From Clostridia bacterium (GTDB lineage: Bacteria; Bacillota; Clostridia; Monoglobales; Monoglobaceae), in NCBI GenBank assembly GCA_017625185.1, contig JAGALN010000056.1:1-6023 (forward strand): a stretch of 6,023 nt of DNA. Direction: 5' to 3'. The position numbers and the translations under genes are program-made. Below are positions 1 through 5,215 of this stretch, one piece after another (position 1 is the first letter of the stretch; each line of letters opens with the position of its first letter). The notes below the pieces were generated by a model, which did not search any database, was not told the DNA's origin, and saw only the letters and a list, made by a program, of their open reading frames with translations.

Positions 1-17
1 CCCTTGGGTCTTCCCAT
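1..17 (-). CDS. 5' end of an unidentified minus-strand gene (partial)
   Basis: Only the first residues, MGRPKG, are inside the window; the gene continues past position 1. The start is supported by a strong ribosome site, AAAAGGAGATG, on the minus strand at about 24-34, with 8 bases between GGAGA and the ATG at 17-15. MGRPKG is a common opening of small basic bacterial proteins, and GRPKG resembles an AT-hook core, but six residues are not enough to name a product. It lies downstream of ilvE in the same direction, separated by the ilvE terminator, so it is probably a separate transcription unit served by the extended -10 at 39-47. Confidence 0.6.
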
Positions 18-19
18 AA

Positions 20-35
20 CTTTCATCTCCTTTTC
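20..35 (-). promoter_or_regulatory. Ribosome site of the partial gene at 1-17
   Basis: The minus strand reads GAAAAGGAGATGAAAGTT just before the ATG at 17-15. The AAGGAGA core is close to the consensus anti-16S sequence and sits at a normal distance. This is the main reason to believe that a gene starts here even though almost all of it is outside the window. Confidence 0.65.
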
Positions 36-38
36 TTT

Positions 39-47
39 ACTATAGCA
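39..47 (-). promoter_or_regulatory. Candidate extended -10 promoter element for the partial gene
   Basis: The minus strand reads TGCTATAGT, a TG-n-TATAGT extended -10 that matches five of six bases of TATAAT. It lies about 22 bases upstream of the ATG at 17, giving a very short leader that contains the ribosome site. The place where a -35 would fall is inside the ilvE terminator stem and shows no good TTGACA match, so the promoter would rely on the TG extension. This is inference from motif alone. Confidence 0.35.
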
Positions 48-87
48 TAAAAAATGATGGCAGACACTTTTTTGTGTCTACCATCAT
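47..87 (-). terminator. Rho-independent terminator of ilvE
   Basis: On the minus strand, arms ATGATGG-T-AGACAC and GTGTCT-G-CCATCAT enclose an AAAAAA loop and are followed by a run of T (complement of the A run at about 49-54). In minus-strand RNA the central position is a U-G wobble, so the 14-pair stem is continuous; in plus-strand RNA the same position is a C-A mismatch. The T run and the wobble both say that it works in the minus direction. It starts 27 bases after the ilvE stop codon. Confidence 0.88.
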
Positions 88-114
88 TATATCACTTCAT
101 CCGGGTGCCTTTCT

Positions 115-1188
115 TTATTTTACAGTTACGACCCAATCCATCTCGTCTTCCAAAGTTCCGTTCTGGATACCGGTGATGGTATCGAAGATTCTCTGGGTCA
201 CTTCGCCGATCTGGTTGTTGTTGATGTTCATTACATGGTCGCCCCAACGAAGCTCGCCTACGGGAGAGATGATGGCTGCGGTACCGGTACCAAAGCACTC
301 CTCCAGTTTCCCGTTCTGGTATGCCTCGTAAACCTCCTGAATGGAAATCTTCCGTTCGGAAACGGGGATGCCCCACTTCTTTAAGAGTTCTACGGTGGAC
401 ATTCTGGTAATACCGCTCAAGATACTGCCGTTTAGCATGGGGGTTACTACCTCACCGTCAATTTTGAAGAAGATGTTCATGGCGCCAACCTCTTCGATGT
501 ACTTCTGCTCAACACCGTCCAGCCAGAGCACCTGGGAATAGCCACGCTCGTGAGCAATGACCTGCGCCTTGATACTGCTTGCGTAGTTACCACCGGTCTT
601 GGTAAAGCCGGTTCCGCCTCTTACGGCACGGACATAAGAATCCTCTACATAAATTTTAACCGGTGCCAGACCCTCCGGATAGTAAAGACCACTGGGGGAA
701 CAAATAATAATAAACTTATAAGTATCAGAGGGCTTTACACCTAAAAATTCATCGGTTGCAATGATAAAGGGACGGATGTACAAAGAAGCACCTGCCTGTT
801 CAGGAATCCAATCCTGGTCAAGCTCTACCAGCTGCTTGAGTGCCTCAACGCAAAAATCCACATCCAACTCCGGAATTGCCAGACGCTCTGCAGAGACATT
901 CAGCCGTTCAAAGTTCTTATAGGGGCGGAACAGGCGAACCTCGCCATCCTTGGATTTATACGCCTTTAATCCCTCAAAAATTTCCTGTGCATAATGGAAC
1001 ACCATCGCGGAGGGTTCCAGCTCCAGAGGACCGTAGGGGACGATGCGGGGATCATGCCAACCCTTTCCCTCTGTATAATCCATAATAAACATGTGATCGG
1101 AAAAAATCTTCCCGAAGGGCAGATTTTCCATGGTGGGCTTTGCCTTGGGCGCAGTTGTTTTGGTAACAGAAATCTTCAACTGATTCAA
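115..1188 (-). CDS. ilvE: Branched-chain amino acid aminotransferase
   Basis: This is a cytosolic PLP enzyme of fold type IV that interconverts leucine, isoleucine and valine with their 2-oxo acids, using glutamate/2-oxoglutarate. The 357-residue product has the length of the larger BCAT class (about 340-365 residues, like the Bacillus and eukaryotic enzymes) rather than the shorter E. coli type. Visible motifs are FGKIFSDHMF (25-34), the PLP-lysine region TKTGGNYASS with Lys197, the YIEEVGAMN segment (230-238) whose Glu should contact the pyridine nitrogen, LSGITR (257-262) and GTGTAAIISPV (300-310) around the cofactor phosphate, and a terminal MDW. The start codon is TTG at 1188-1186, preceded by AGGA with a 7-base gap; the first ATG, codon 20, has no ribosome site and would remove a stretch usually present in the family. 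No T-box or long leader is seen. It is divergent from pyk. Identification is firm; the preferred physiological direction cannot be told. Confidence 0.96.
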   Translation of the reverse strand: MNQLKISVTKTTAPKAKPTMENLPFGKIFSDHMFIMDYTEGKGWHDPRIVPYGPLELEPSAMVFHYAQEIFEGLKAYKSKDGEVRLFRPYKNFERLNVSAERLAIPELDVDFCVEALKQLVELDQDWIPEQAGASLYIRPFIIATDEFLGVKPSDTYKFIIICSPSGLYYPEGLAPVKIYVEDSYVRAVRGGTGFTKTGGNYASSIKAQVIAHERGYSQVLWLDGVEQKYIEEVGAMNIFFKIDGEVVTPMLNGSILSGITRMSTVELLKKWGIPVSERKISIQEVYEAYQNGKLEECFGTGTAAIISPVGELRWGDHVMNINNNQIGEVTQRIFDTITGIQNGTLEDEMDWVVTVK

Positions 1189-1199
1189 CCTTCTTTCCT
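1189..1199 (-). promoter_or_regulatory. Ribosome site that sets the TTG start of ilvE
   Basis: The minus strand reads AGGAAAGAAGG directly before TTG. AGGA is 7 bases from the TTG, a normal distance, whereas the second AAGG touches the start codon and is too close to be used. There is no in-frame ATG near the ribosome site. Confidence 0.7.
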
Positions 1200-1230
1200 A
1201 AATTTCATGACAAAATTCAAAATTATACAC

Positions 1231-1259
1231 AGTATAACACAGTAGTCGCTAAATTTCAA
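1231..1259 (-). promoter_or_regulatory. Sigma-A-type promoter of ilvE
   Basis: On the minus strand TTGAAA (1259-1254) is separated by 17 bases from TATACT (1236-1231), which is preceded by TGT, giving an extended -10. The expected transcript start is near 1224, giving a leader of about 36 bases. A perfect TATAAT also lies at 1227-1222 on this strand, but its -35 position is poor, so it is at most a secondary element. Confidence 0.72.
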
Positions 1260-1293
1260 TATATAATCTTGACAAAAACTGTATGATTTTGCC

Positions 1294-1323
1294 TTGACTT
1301 TATTTACATAAATATATTATAAT
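1294..1323 (+). promoter_or_regulatory. Sigma-A-type promoter of the pyk operon
   Basis: TTGACT (1294-1299) is followed after 18 bases by a perfect TATAAT (1318-1323), in an AT-rich stretch. Transcription would begin near 1330 and leave a leader of roughly 60 bases before the pyk TTG. A perfect TTGACA also occurs at 1269-1274, but there is no -10 at the right distance from it. Confidence 0.75.
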
Positions 1324-1379
1324 ACCTCCTATAAGACTATTGTGTCCCGATTACGTTCTGTAACCCCCGACATCATTTT

Positions 1380-1385
1380 AGGAGG
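1380..1385 (+). promoter_or_regulatory. Ribosome site that sets the TTG start of pyk
   Basis: A perfect AGGAGG stands 7 bases before TTG at 1393-1395. It decides the start against the in-frame GTG at 1342, which has no ribosome site and would add 17 residues not seen in pyruvate kinases. Confidence 0.9.
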
Positions 1386-1392
1386 AATTCCC

Positions 1393-3153
1393 TTGACTCG
1401 AAAGACAAAAATCATCTGTACCCTAGGACCCGCCACCGACGACCCCGCCGTTCTGCGGGAATTAATGCTAGGCGGTATGAATACTGCACGGCTAAACTTT
1501 TCCCACGGCACCTACGAGGAGCACCAACGACGGATTCAGGCAGTTAAGGATATGCGAAAGGAATTGGGCCTCCCCATTCCACTGCTTTTGGATACCAAGG
1601 GTCCGGAAATCCGCACCGGCAATTTTGAAAACGGGGGCATAATTCTGGAAAAGGGTCAAAAATTCACCTTGACTCCCAGGGAGATAGATGGCACCCCCTC
1701 TATGGCACAAATCTCCTATGGAGGTCTTGCAGATGACGTCCAGCCCGGAAACCGCATCCTGATTGATGACGGGTTGATTGAGATGTCCGTAGTGCAAATC
1801 AAGGGGAGAGATGTGATTTGCGAAGTATTAAACGGCGGCCCTGTCAGCAATCACAAAAGCGTGAATGTTCCGGACGTAAACCTAAACATGGACTATGTTA
1901 GCCAAAAAGATATTGAGGATATCCGGTTCGGCATTGAGCAGGGCGTAGACTTCATTGCGGCATCCTTTGTCCGAAGCGCCTTTGATGTTCTGGAAATCAA
2001 ACGAATTTTGGAACAGTACGGCGGCGAGGATATTCAAATTATCGCAAAAATCGAAAACCGGCAAGGTGTGAACAACGCTGACCATATCATCAAGGTCTGC
2101 GAGGGTATCATGGTTGCCCGTGGCGATATGGGTGTGGAAATTCCCTTCGAGGAGCTTCCTGCCATCCAGAAGGAAATTATTGAAAAATGCTACCGCTCCG
2201 GCAGACGGGTTATCACAGCTACCCAGATGTTGGAGTCTATGACACACAATCCCCGCCCCACCCGGGCAGAAACCTCCGACGTTGCCAATGCTGTTTATGA
2301 TGGCACCTCGGCAGTGATGTTGTCAGGAGAAACAGCGGTGGGTGAATATCCTGTTCAAGCACTCAAAAGCATGGCTCAAATCTGCATGAAAGCCGAAGAG
2401 GACATCAACTATATCAAACGATTCGAAGCATGGCATGGTCGGGGAAATATGGATGTTACCAACGCCATCAGCCACTCGGCGTGTACCACCGCACACGACC
2501 TGGGCGCTGCCGCTATCATTACCATGAGCAAATCCGGGTTTACTCCAAGGGTCCTCTCGGGATTCCGTCCCAACTGTCCCATCATTGCCGGATGTATGAA
2601 TGAACGGGTTTATCGGCAGCTTGCTCTTTCCTGGGGAGTTACCCCCATTCATACCGAAATGAAAGAAAGCTCCGACGAGTTGTTTGAACACGTTGTTGAA
2701 GAAACCCAAAAGCAAACCGCTTTGGTGGAGAAAGGCGACGTGGTGGTAATTACCGGCGGTGCCCCGGTGGGTATCAGCGGTACCACTAACATCTTGAAGG
2801 TACAATTGGTGGGAGATGTTCTTTTAAGCGGCTCCGGCAGTTCCGGCAGGGTTGCTTGCGGCAAGGTTTGTATCGCCAAAAATACCGCAGAGGCACTCAA
2901 CAACTTTGAAGACGGTGATATTTTGGTCATCCCCGAAACCAGCAACGATCTGATTGCCATTTTACGGAAGGCTTCCGCCATCATCACCGAAAAACCGGGG
3001 GCTTCTTCCCACGCAGCGGTGGTTGGTATGACCCTTGACATCCCTGTCATTGTAGGCGCCTCCGGCGCAACCCAAATCCTGAAAAACGGAACCACCATTA
3101 CCATCGACGGAGCTCGGGGCAAGGTATACGGCGGTGTTGCGAAAATACTTTAG
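1393..3153 (+). CDS. pyk: Pyruvate kinase with C-terminal PEP-utiliser domain
   Basis: This cytosolic enzyme carries out the last step of glycolysis, moving phosphate from phosphoenolpyruvate to ADP to give pyruvate and ATP. From the TTG start the product has 586 residues, the usual size of Bacillus/Clostridium pyruvate kinases and about 110 longer than the E. coli type. It opens TRKTKIICTLGPA, as expected. Key motifs are ARLNFSHG (32-39), DTKGPEIR (67-74), the signature IAKIEN with catalytic Lys219, ARGDMG (242-247), ATQMLESM (276-283) and LSGETAVGEYP (310-320). The regulatory C-domain follows at about 350-475. The last ~110 residues form a PEP-utiliser mobile domain with EKPGASSHAAVVG; its His540 matches the phospho-histidine position of that fold, although in pyruvate kinases the domain is generally viewed as structural. 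It is the first gene of the operon with the thioesterase and pgsA genes, 28 bases ahead of the former. No frameshift or missing catalytic residue was seen. Confidence 0.97.
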   Translation: MTRKTKIICTLGPATDDPAVLRELMLGGMNTARLNFSHGTYEEHQRRIQAVKDMRKELGLPIPLLLDTKGPEIRTGNFENGGIILEKGQKFTLTPREIDGTPSMAQISYGGLADDVQPGNRILIDDGLIEMSVVQIKGRDVICEVLNGGPVSNHKSVNVPDVNLNMDYVSQKDIEDIRFGIEQGVDFIAASFVRSAFDVLEIKRILEQYGGEDIQIIAKIENRQGVNNADHIIKVCEGIMVARGDMGVEIPFEELPAIQKEIIEKCYRSGRRVITATQMLESMTHNPRPTRAETSDVANAVYDGTSAVMLSGETAVGEYPVQALKSMAQICMKAEEDINYIKRFEAWHGRGNMDVTNAISHSACTTAHDLGAAAIITMSKSGFTPRVLSGFRPNCPIIAGCMNERVYRQLALSWGVTPIHTEMKESSDELFEHVVEETQKQTALVEKGDVVVITGGAPVGISGTTNILKVQLVGDVLLSGSGSSGRVACGKVCIAKNTAEALNNFEDGDILVIPETSNDLIAILRKASAIITEKPGASSHAAVVGMTLDIPVIVGASGATQILKNGTTITIDGARGKVYGGVAKIL

Positions 3154-3181
3154 TCTTTGAAAAACAGAAAGAGGTTTTCCC

Positions 3182-3601
3182 ATGTTTCGAACAAAAATTC
3201 AGGTACGCTACTGCGAAACAGACCGGATGGGCGTTGTCCATCACTCCCGCTACTTCCCGTGGTTCGAGGTAGGGCGAACAGAGTTCTTCAAAAGCTCCGG
3301 TATGTCCTATGACCAAGTAGAACAACAAGGCGTTCTTCTCCCCTTGGTGGATTGCTACTGCAAATTCATGCAGGGCGCTGTCTACGGGGATGATGTCTGG
3401 GTTGAGGTCACTCTTGCTGAGTTGGGCGTTGCTAAATGCAAGTTTTCGTATCGAGTGATCAGGACTTCCGACGAAACCCTCCTGGCTACCGGCACCACCA
3501 CTCACGGCTTTACCTCTCCCGAATTCAAACCTTTAAATCTAAAAAAAGCCTATCCGGAAATTTATCGTCTTCTGGACGGATTACGAGGTGAAACAGTATG
3601 A
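3182..3601 (+). CDS. YbgC/FcbC-type hotdog acyl-CoA thioesterase
   Basis: This 139-residue single-domain protein belongs to the 4HBT hotdog family, which hydrolyses acyl-CoA (or acyl-ACP) thioesters in the cytosol. The family signature is near the N-terminus: VRYCETDRMGVVHHSRY (8-24), with Asp14 at the position of the catalytic aspartate and the tyrosine (10) and histidines (20-21) conserved in YbgC-like enzymes, followed by the FEVGRTEFF helix (28-36). Length is normal (about 130-145). ATG at 3182 has GAGG at 3171-3174, 7 bases upstream. The gene follows pyk by 28 bases, and its TGA overlaps the ATG of pgsA in the four bases ATGA, implying translational coupling. The substrate cannot be read from sequence; being coupled to a phospholipid gene makes a fatty-acyl thioester plausible, but this is inference. 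No paralogue or fusion partner is present. Confidence 0.88.
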   Translation: MFRTKIQVRYCETDRMGVVHHSRYFPWFEVGRTEFFKSSGMSYDQVEQQGVLLPLVDCYCKFMQGAVYGDDVWVEVTLAELGVAKCKFSYRVIRTSDETLLATGTTTHGFTSPEFKPLNLKKAYPEIYRLLDGLRGETV

Positions 3602-4128
3602 TTCCAAACATCTTAACCACAGTCAGGCTGATTCTGGTCCCCCTCTTTGCCTATCTGGTTCTGGGTGCCAAAAATCTGCCCCTGGCGGCAATGATTTTTA
3701 TCCTGTCTGGGATAACCGACGTGGTGGATGGTTACATTGCCCGGCACTATAATATGATCACCAACTTCGGTAAGATTTACGACCCCTTTGTGGATAAGCT
3801 AATGCAAATTACTGCCGTTGTCTGTCTTTGCTTGATTGGGTTGATTCCAACCTGGCTGATTCTCTTCGTTCTCTGTAAAGAAGTTGCCATGATTATCATC
3901 GGCGGAATCCTCTACCTGAAAAAGATTGTGGTTTACTCCCACTGGTACGGCAAAGCCACCACAGTGATTCTATACGCTATTGTGATTACCGTGATTTTCT
4001 GGCAGAATATCACGCCACTCTGGACAACCATCCTCTTTGGATTTCTGATTTTGTCCATGCTGTTTTCTGGTCTTGCCTATCTGGTTGACATCATCAAGAA
4101 CCATGACGAAAAACGGGTGGAAGAATAA
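3598..4128 (+). CDS. pgsA: CDP-diacylglycerol-glycerol-3-phosphate 3-phosphatidyltransferase (PgsA-like)
   Basis: An integral membrane enzyme of the CDP-alcohol phosphatidyltransferase family. PgsA joins CDP-diacylglycerol and glycerol 3-phosphate to phosphatidylglycerol phosphate, the committed step to phosphatidylglycerol and cardiolipin. The 176-residue product shows the complete family signature D-x2-D-G-x2-A-R-x8-G-x3-D-x3-D: Asp41, Asp44, Gly45, Ala48, Arg49, Gly58, Asp62 and Asp66. The opening IPNILTTVRLILVP is PgsA-like. Hydrophobic segments lie at about 8-23, 28-40, 69-108, 120-135 and 142-166, fitting the six-helix family fold, and the tail is charged (KNHDEKRVEE). Start ATG overlaps the thioesterase stop as ATGA, with GAGGTG at 3585-3590 as ribosome site. 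It is the last gene of the operon; a terminator hairpin follows at 4182-4214. Another CDP-alcohol transferase activity cannot be fully excluded, since family members share the catalytic motif. Confidence 0.92.
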   Translation: MIPNILTTVRLILVPLFAYLVLGAKNLPLAAMIFILSGITDVVDGYIARHYNMITNFGKIYDPFVDKLMQITAVVCLCLIGLIPTWLILFVLCKEVAMIIIGGILYLKKIVVYSHWYGKATTVILYAIVITVIFWQNITPLWTTILFGFLILSMLFSGLAYLVDIIKNHDEKRVEE

Positions 4129-4139
4129 CATCTACATAC

Positions 4140-4166
4140 AAAAAAATACTCTGCATATGCAGAGTA
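4140..4166 (-). terminator. Palindromic terminator reading in the minus direction
   Basis: Positions 4147-4166 are a perfect palindrome with arms TACTCTGCAT and ATGCAGAGTA. On the minus strand it is followed by seven T (A run at 4140-4146), the form of an intrinsic terminator for leftward transcripts. It lies just after the pgsA stop and would stop anti-sense entry into pgsA. The plus-strand side (CTCTTAAG) has no T run, so it is a weak stop for the pyk operon. Confidence 0.7.
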
Positions 4167-4181
4167 CTCTTAAGAACAGTC

Positions 4182-4214
4182 AAAGGGCAGAAACACACGT
4201 GTTTCTGCCCTTTT
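4182..4214 (+). terminator. Terminator of the pyk-thioesterase-pgsA operon (possibly bidirectional)
   Basis: Arms AAAGGGCAGAAAC and GTTTCTGCCCTTT pair perfectly over 13 bases around ACACGT, which can itself pair partly. TTTT ends the plus-strand arm. The downstream T run is short (four T, then CG), so efficiency may be moderate; the minus side has three T. It is the first good hairpin with T in the plus direction after pgsA. Confidence 0.72.
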
Positions 4215-4491
4215 CGTATGCCATATAGATTTTATTTTCTTTGCCAGACCCCGTTGCGCTTGCCTAGCCCAAGCGCCACTTCGCCCCCTTCGGGGGCATC
4301 AGCAAAAGGGACTACCGCCCCTTTTGAAACCCCGTGTTTTTGGCGAAATTTAGCGTTTTCATTGTAGGGGTGCTGATTGCCGGTGGCAATCGTCCAGCAC
4401 TGACCGAGGCGAGAGCCGAGAGGTGCGTCCTCGACGTCCCACAAGGACTGTCCTTTCTCGTACATCCCTTATGCAGAGCATTTTTCAATTC
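4215..4491. other. Hairpin-rich spacer without a convincing gene; candidate repeat or structured RNA
   Basis: This stretch lies between the convergent operon end and the kinase gene, and from about 4245 to 4465 it is more GC-rich than the adjoining spacers. It contains a chain of inverted repeats: GCGCTTG/CAAGCGC (about 4258-4278), GCCCCC-TTC-GGGGGC (4283-4297), AAAAGGG/CCCTTTT (4304-4325), and a compound hairpin GTGCTG-ATTGCC-GGT-GGCAAT-CGTC-CAGCAC (4370-4400); shorter complementary segments follow (for example GAGG/CCTC near 4420-4433). Open frames on both strands (minus 4232-4465, plus 4334-4573) lack a usable ribosome site, and the plus one runs into the antisense of the kinase gene, so I do not call them. 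No tRNA or familiar riboswitch was recognised. It could be a dispersed intergenic repeat or the long 3' UTR of the kinase transcript. Confidence 0.5.
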
Positions 4492-5112
4492 TTATTTCAG
4501 CAAATCCGCACATTCTACAATCAACTGTGCTGCACCGTCGATACCAACCTTGGAAGTATCCAACGACAGGTGATAGTTATTCACATTACCCCAAACCTGG
4601 TTGGTGTAGAAATTATAAAAGGAACCCCGGCGTTTATCCGTCTTTTTGATGGTTGCCGTCGCTTCCTTTTCCTCCATGGTGTGAAGCTCACGAATCCGCT
4701 TTGTTCTCCAAGCAATATCCGCATGGACAAAAACATTCATGAGATTCGGCTGTTCCCGCAGAATATAGTCTGCACAACGGCCTACAATGACGCAAGGACC
4801 TTTCTCTGCAAGGTTTCGGATAACCTGGGATTGAACCCGGAAGAGTCCGTCAGAATTGAACACATCCCCATATCGGTAATAAGTGCCGTTGCCGGATTGG
4901 ATTCCCATAACCAAGGAATACAAAAGACTATTGGAGGACATATCCTCGATGCCTTCGAACAATTCCTCAGAAAGTCCGCTCTCCTTCGCCGCCAGGGCAA
5001 TCAATTCCTTATCATAAAAGCCGATACCCAGCTTTTCTGCAACCTTCTTTGCCACTTCCCGTCCGCCGGAACCAAACTGCCGACCAATGGTAATGATCAT
5101 GTTTTCTGCCAT
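4492..5112 (-). CDS. Cytidylate kinase-like (AAK6-type) P-loop protein
   Basis: This 206-residue protein belongs to the cytidylate-kinase-like family (Cytidylate_kin2 type), distant relatives of CMP kinase that are common in Clostridia and mostly without proven substrate. It opens MIITIGRQFGSGGREVAKKVAEKLGIGFYDKELI (5-38), in which GRQFGSGGRE (10-19) replaces a classical Walker A loop as in the rest of the family. Other family-like stretches are CVIVGRCADYIL (about 107-118), VFVHADIAWRTKRIREL (126-142), and the lid/C-terminal region DKRRGSFYNFYTNQVWG. The start is ATG at 5112, with AGGAGG at 5125-5120 and a 7-base gap; an upstream extension to 5199 is open but lacks a ribosome site and family similarity. 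It is likely a cytosolic nucleotide-dependent phosphotransferase, but its substrate should be treated as unknown. It lies 103 bases after spoIID in the same direction and converges with the pyk operon. No T-rich terminator is seen directly after the stop. Confidence 0.88.
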   Translation of the reverse strand: MAENMIITIGRQFGSGGREVAKKVAEKLGIGFYDKELIALAAKESGLSEELFEGIEDMSSNSLLYSLVMGIQSGNGTYYRYGDVFNSDGLFRVQSQVIRNLAEKGPCVIVGRCADYILREQPNLMNVFVHADIAWRTKRIRELHTMEEKEATATIKKTDKRRGSFYNFYTNQVWGNVNNYHLSLDTSKVGIDGAAQLIVECADLLK

Positions 5113-5119
5113 AAGATTC

Positions 5120-5125
5120 CCTCCT
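5120..5125 (-). promoter_or_regulatory. Ribosome site that sets the kinase-like gene start
   Basis: Minus-strand AGGAGG, within AAGGAGGG, stands 7 bases before the ATG at 5112-5110. It rules out the longer open frame beginning at 5199, whose start codon has no such element. Confidence 0.85.
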
Positions 5126-5133
5126 TTTTCTTT

Positions 5134-5162
5134 ATTGTACCACATTTTTGCCAATATTGAAA
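5134..5162 (-). promoter_or_regulatory. Candidate promoter of the cytidylate kinase-like gene
   Basis: The minus strand carries TACAAT (5139-5134) preceded by TGG, an extended -10 matching five of six bases. Seventeen bases upstream is only TTTCAA (5162-5157), a weak -35. Transcription would start near 5127, practically at the ribosome site, giving a very short leader. Read-through from spoIID is an alternative source of expression, since no clear terminator separates the two genes. Confidence 0.42.
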
Positions 5163-5215
5163 TATTTTTTTCCCGGAAACTGTGGGACATATTCCACAAA
5201 GTTTATCTGGAATTT

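Noticed and set aside
1189..1260. Possible T-box or amino-acid attenuator before ilvE
   Set aside because: The predicted leader is only about 36 bases, with no T-box sequence, no terminator hairpin and no branched-chain codon run.
1342..1392. GTG-started N-terminal extension of pyruvate kinase (17 residues)
   Set aside because: A perfect AGGAGG lies inside this stretch, 7 bases before TTG at 1393, and the family N-terminus begins right there; the GTG has no ribosome site.
2323..2805. Minus-strand 160-residue open frame inside pyk
   Set aside because: Shadow of the pyruvate kinase reading frame; no ribosome site or recognisable domain.
4232..4465. Minus-strand 77-residue open frame in the spacer
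   Set aside because: No spaced ribosome site before its ATG, it runs through several hairpins, and it has no recognisable domain; it reads as a by-product of the structured element.
4452..4466. Minus-strand GTACGAGAAAGGAC resembling the 23S rRNA sarcin-ricin loop
   Set aside because: It has an extra base inside the otherwise invariant loop and none of the surrounding 23S sequence; chance resemblance.
4334..4573. Plus-strand 79-residue open frame with a hydrophobic opening
   Set aside because: It overlaps the 3' end of the kinase-like gene antisense and has no ribosome site, although the first residues look like a short membrane segment.
4423..5160. Plus-strand 245-residue open frame
   Set aside because: It is wholly antisense to the kinase-like gene over most of its length; the minus-strand product has clear family motifs and a strong ribosome site.
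5165..5215. Inverted repeat TGTGG/CCACA after spoIID as a terminator
   Set aside because: The stem is short, with a bulge, and on the minus strand is followed by A-rich rather than T-rich sequence.
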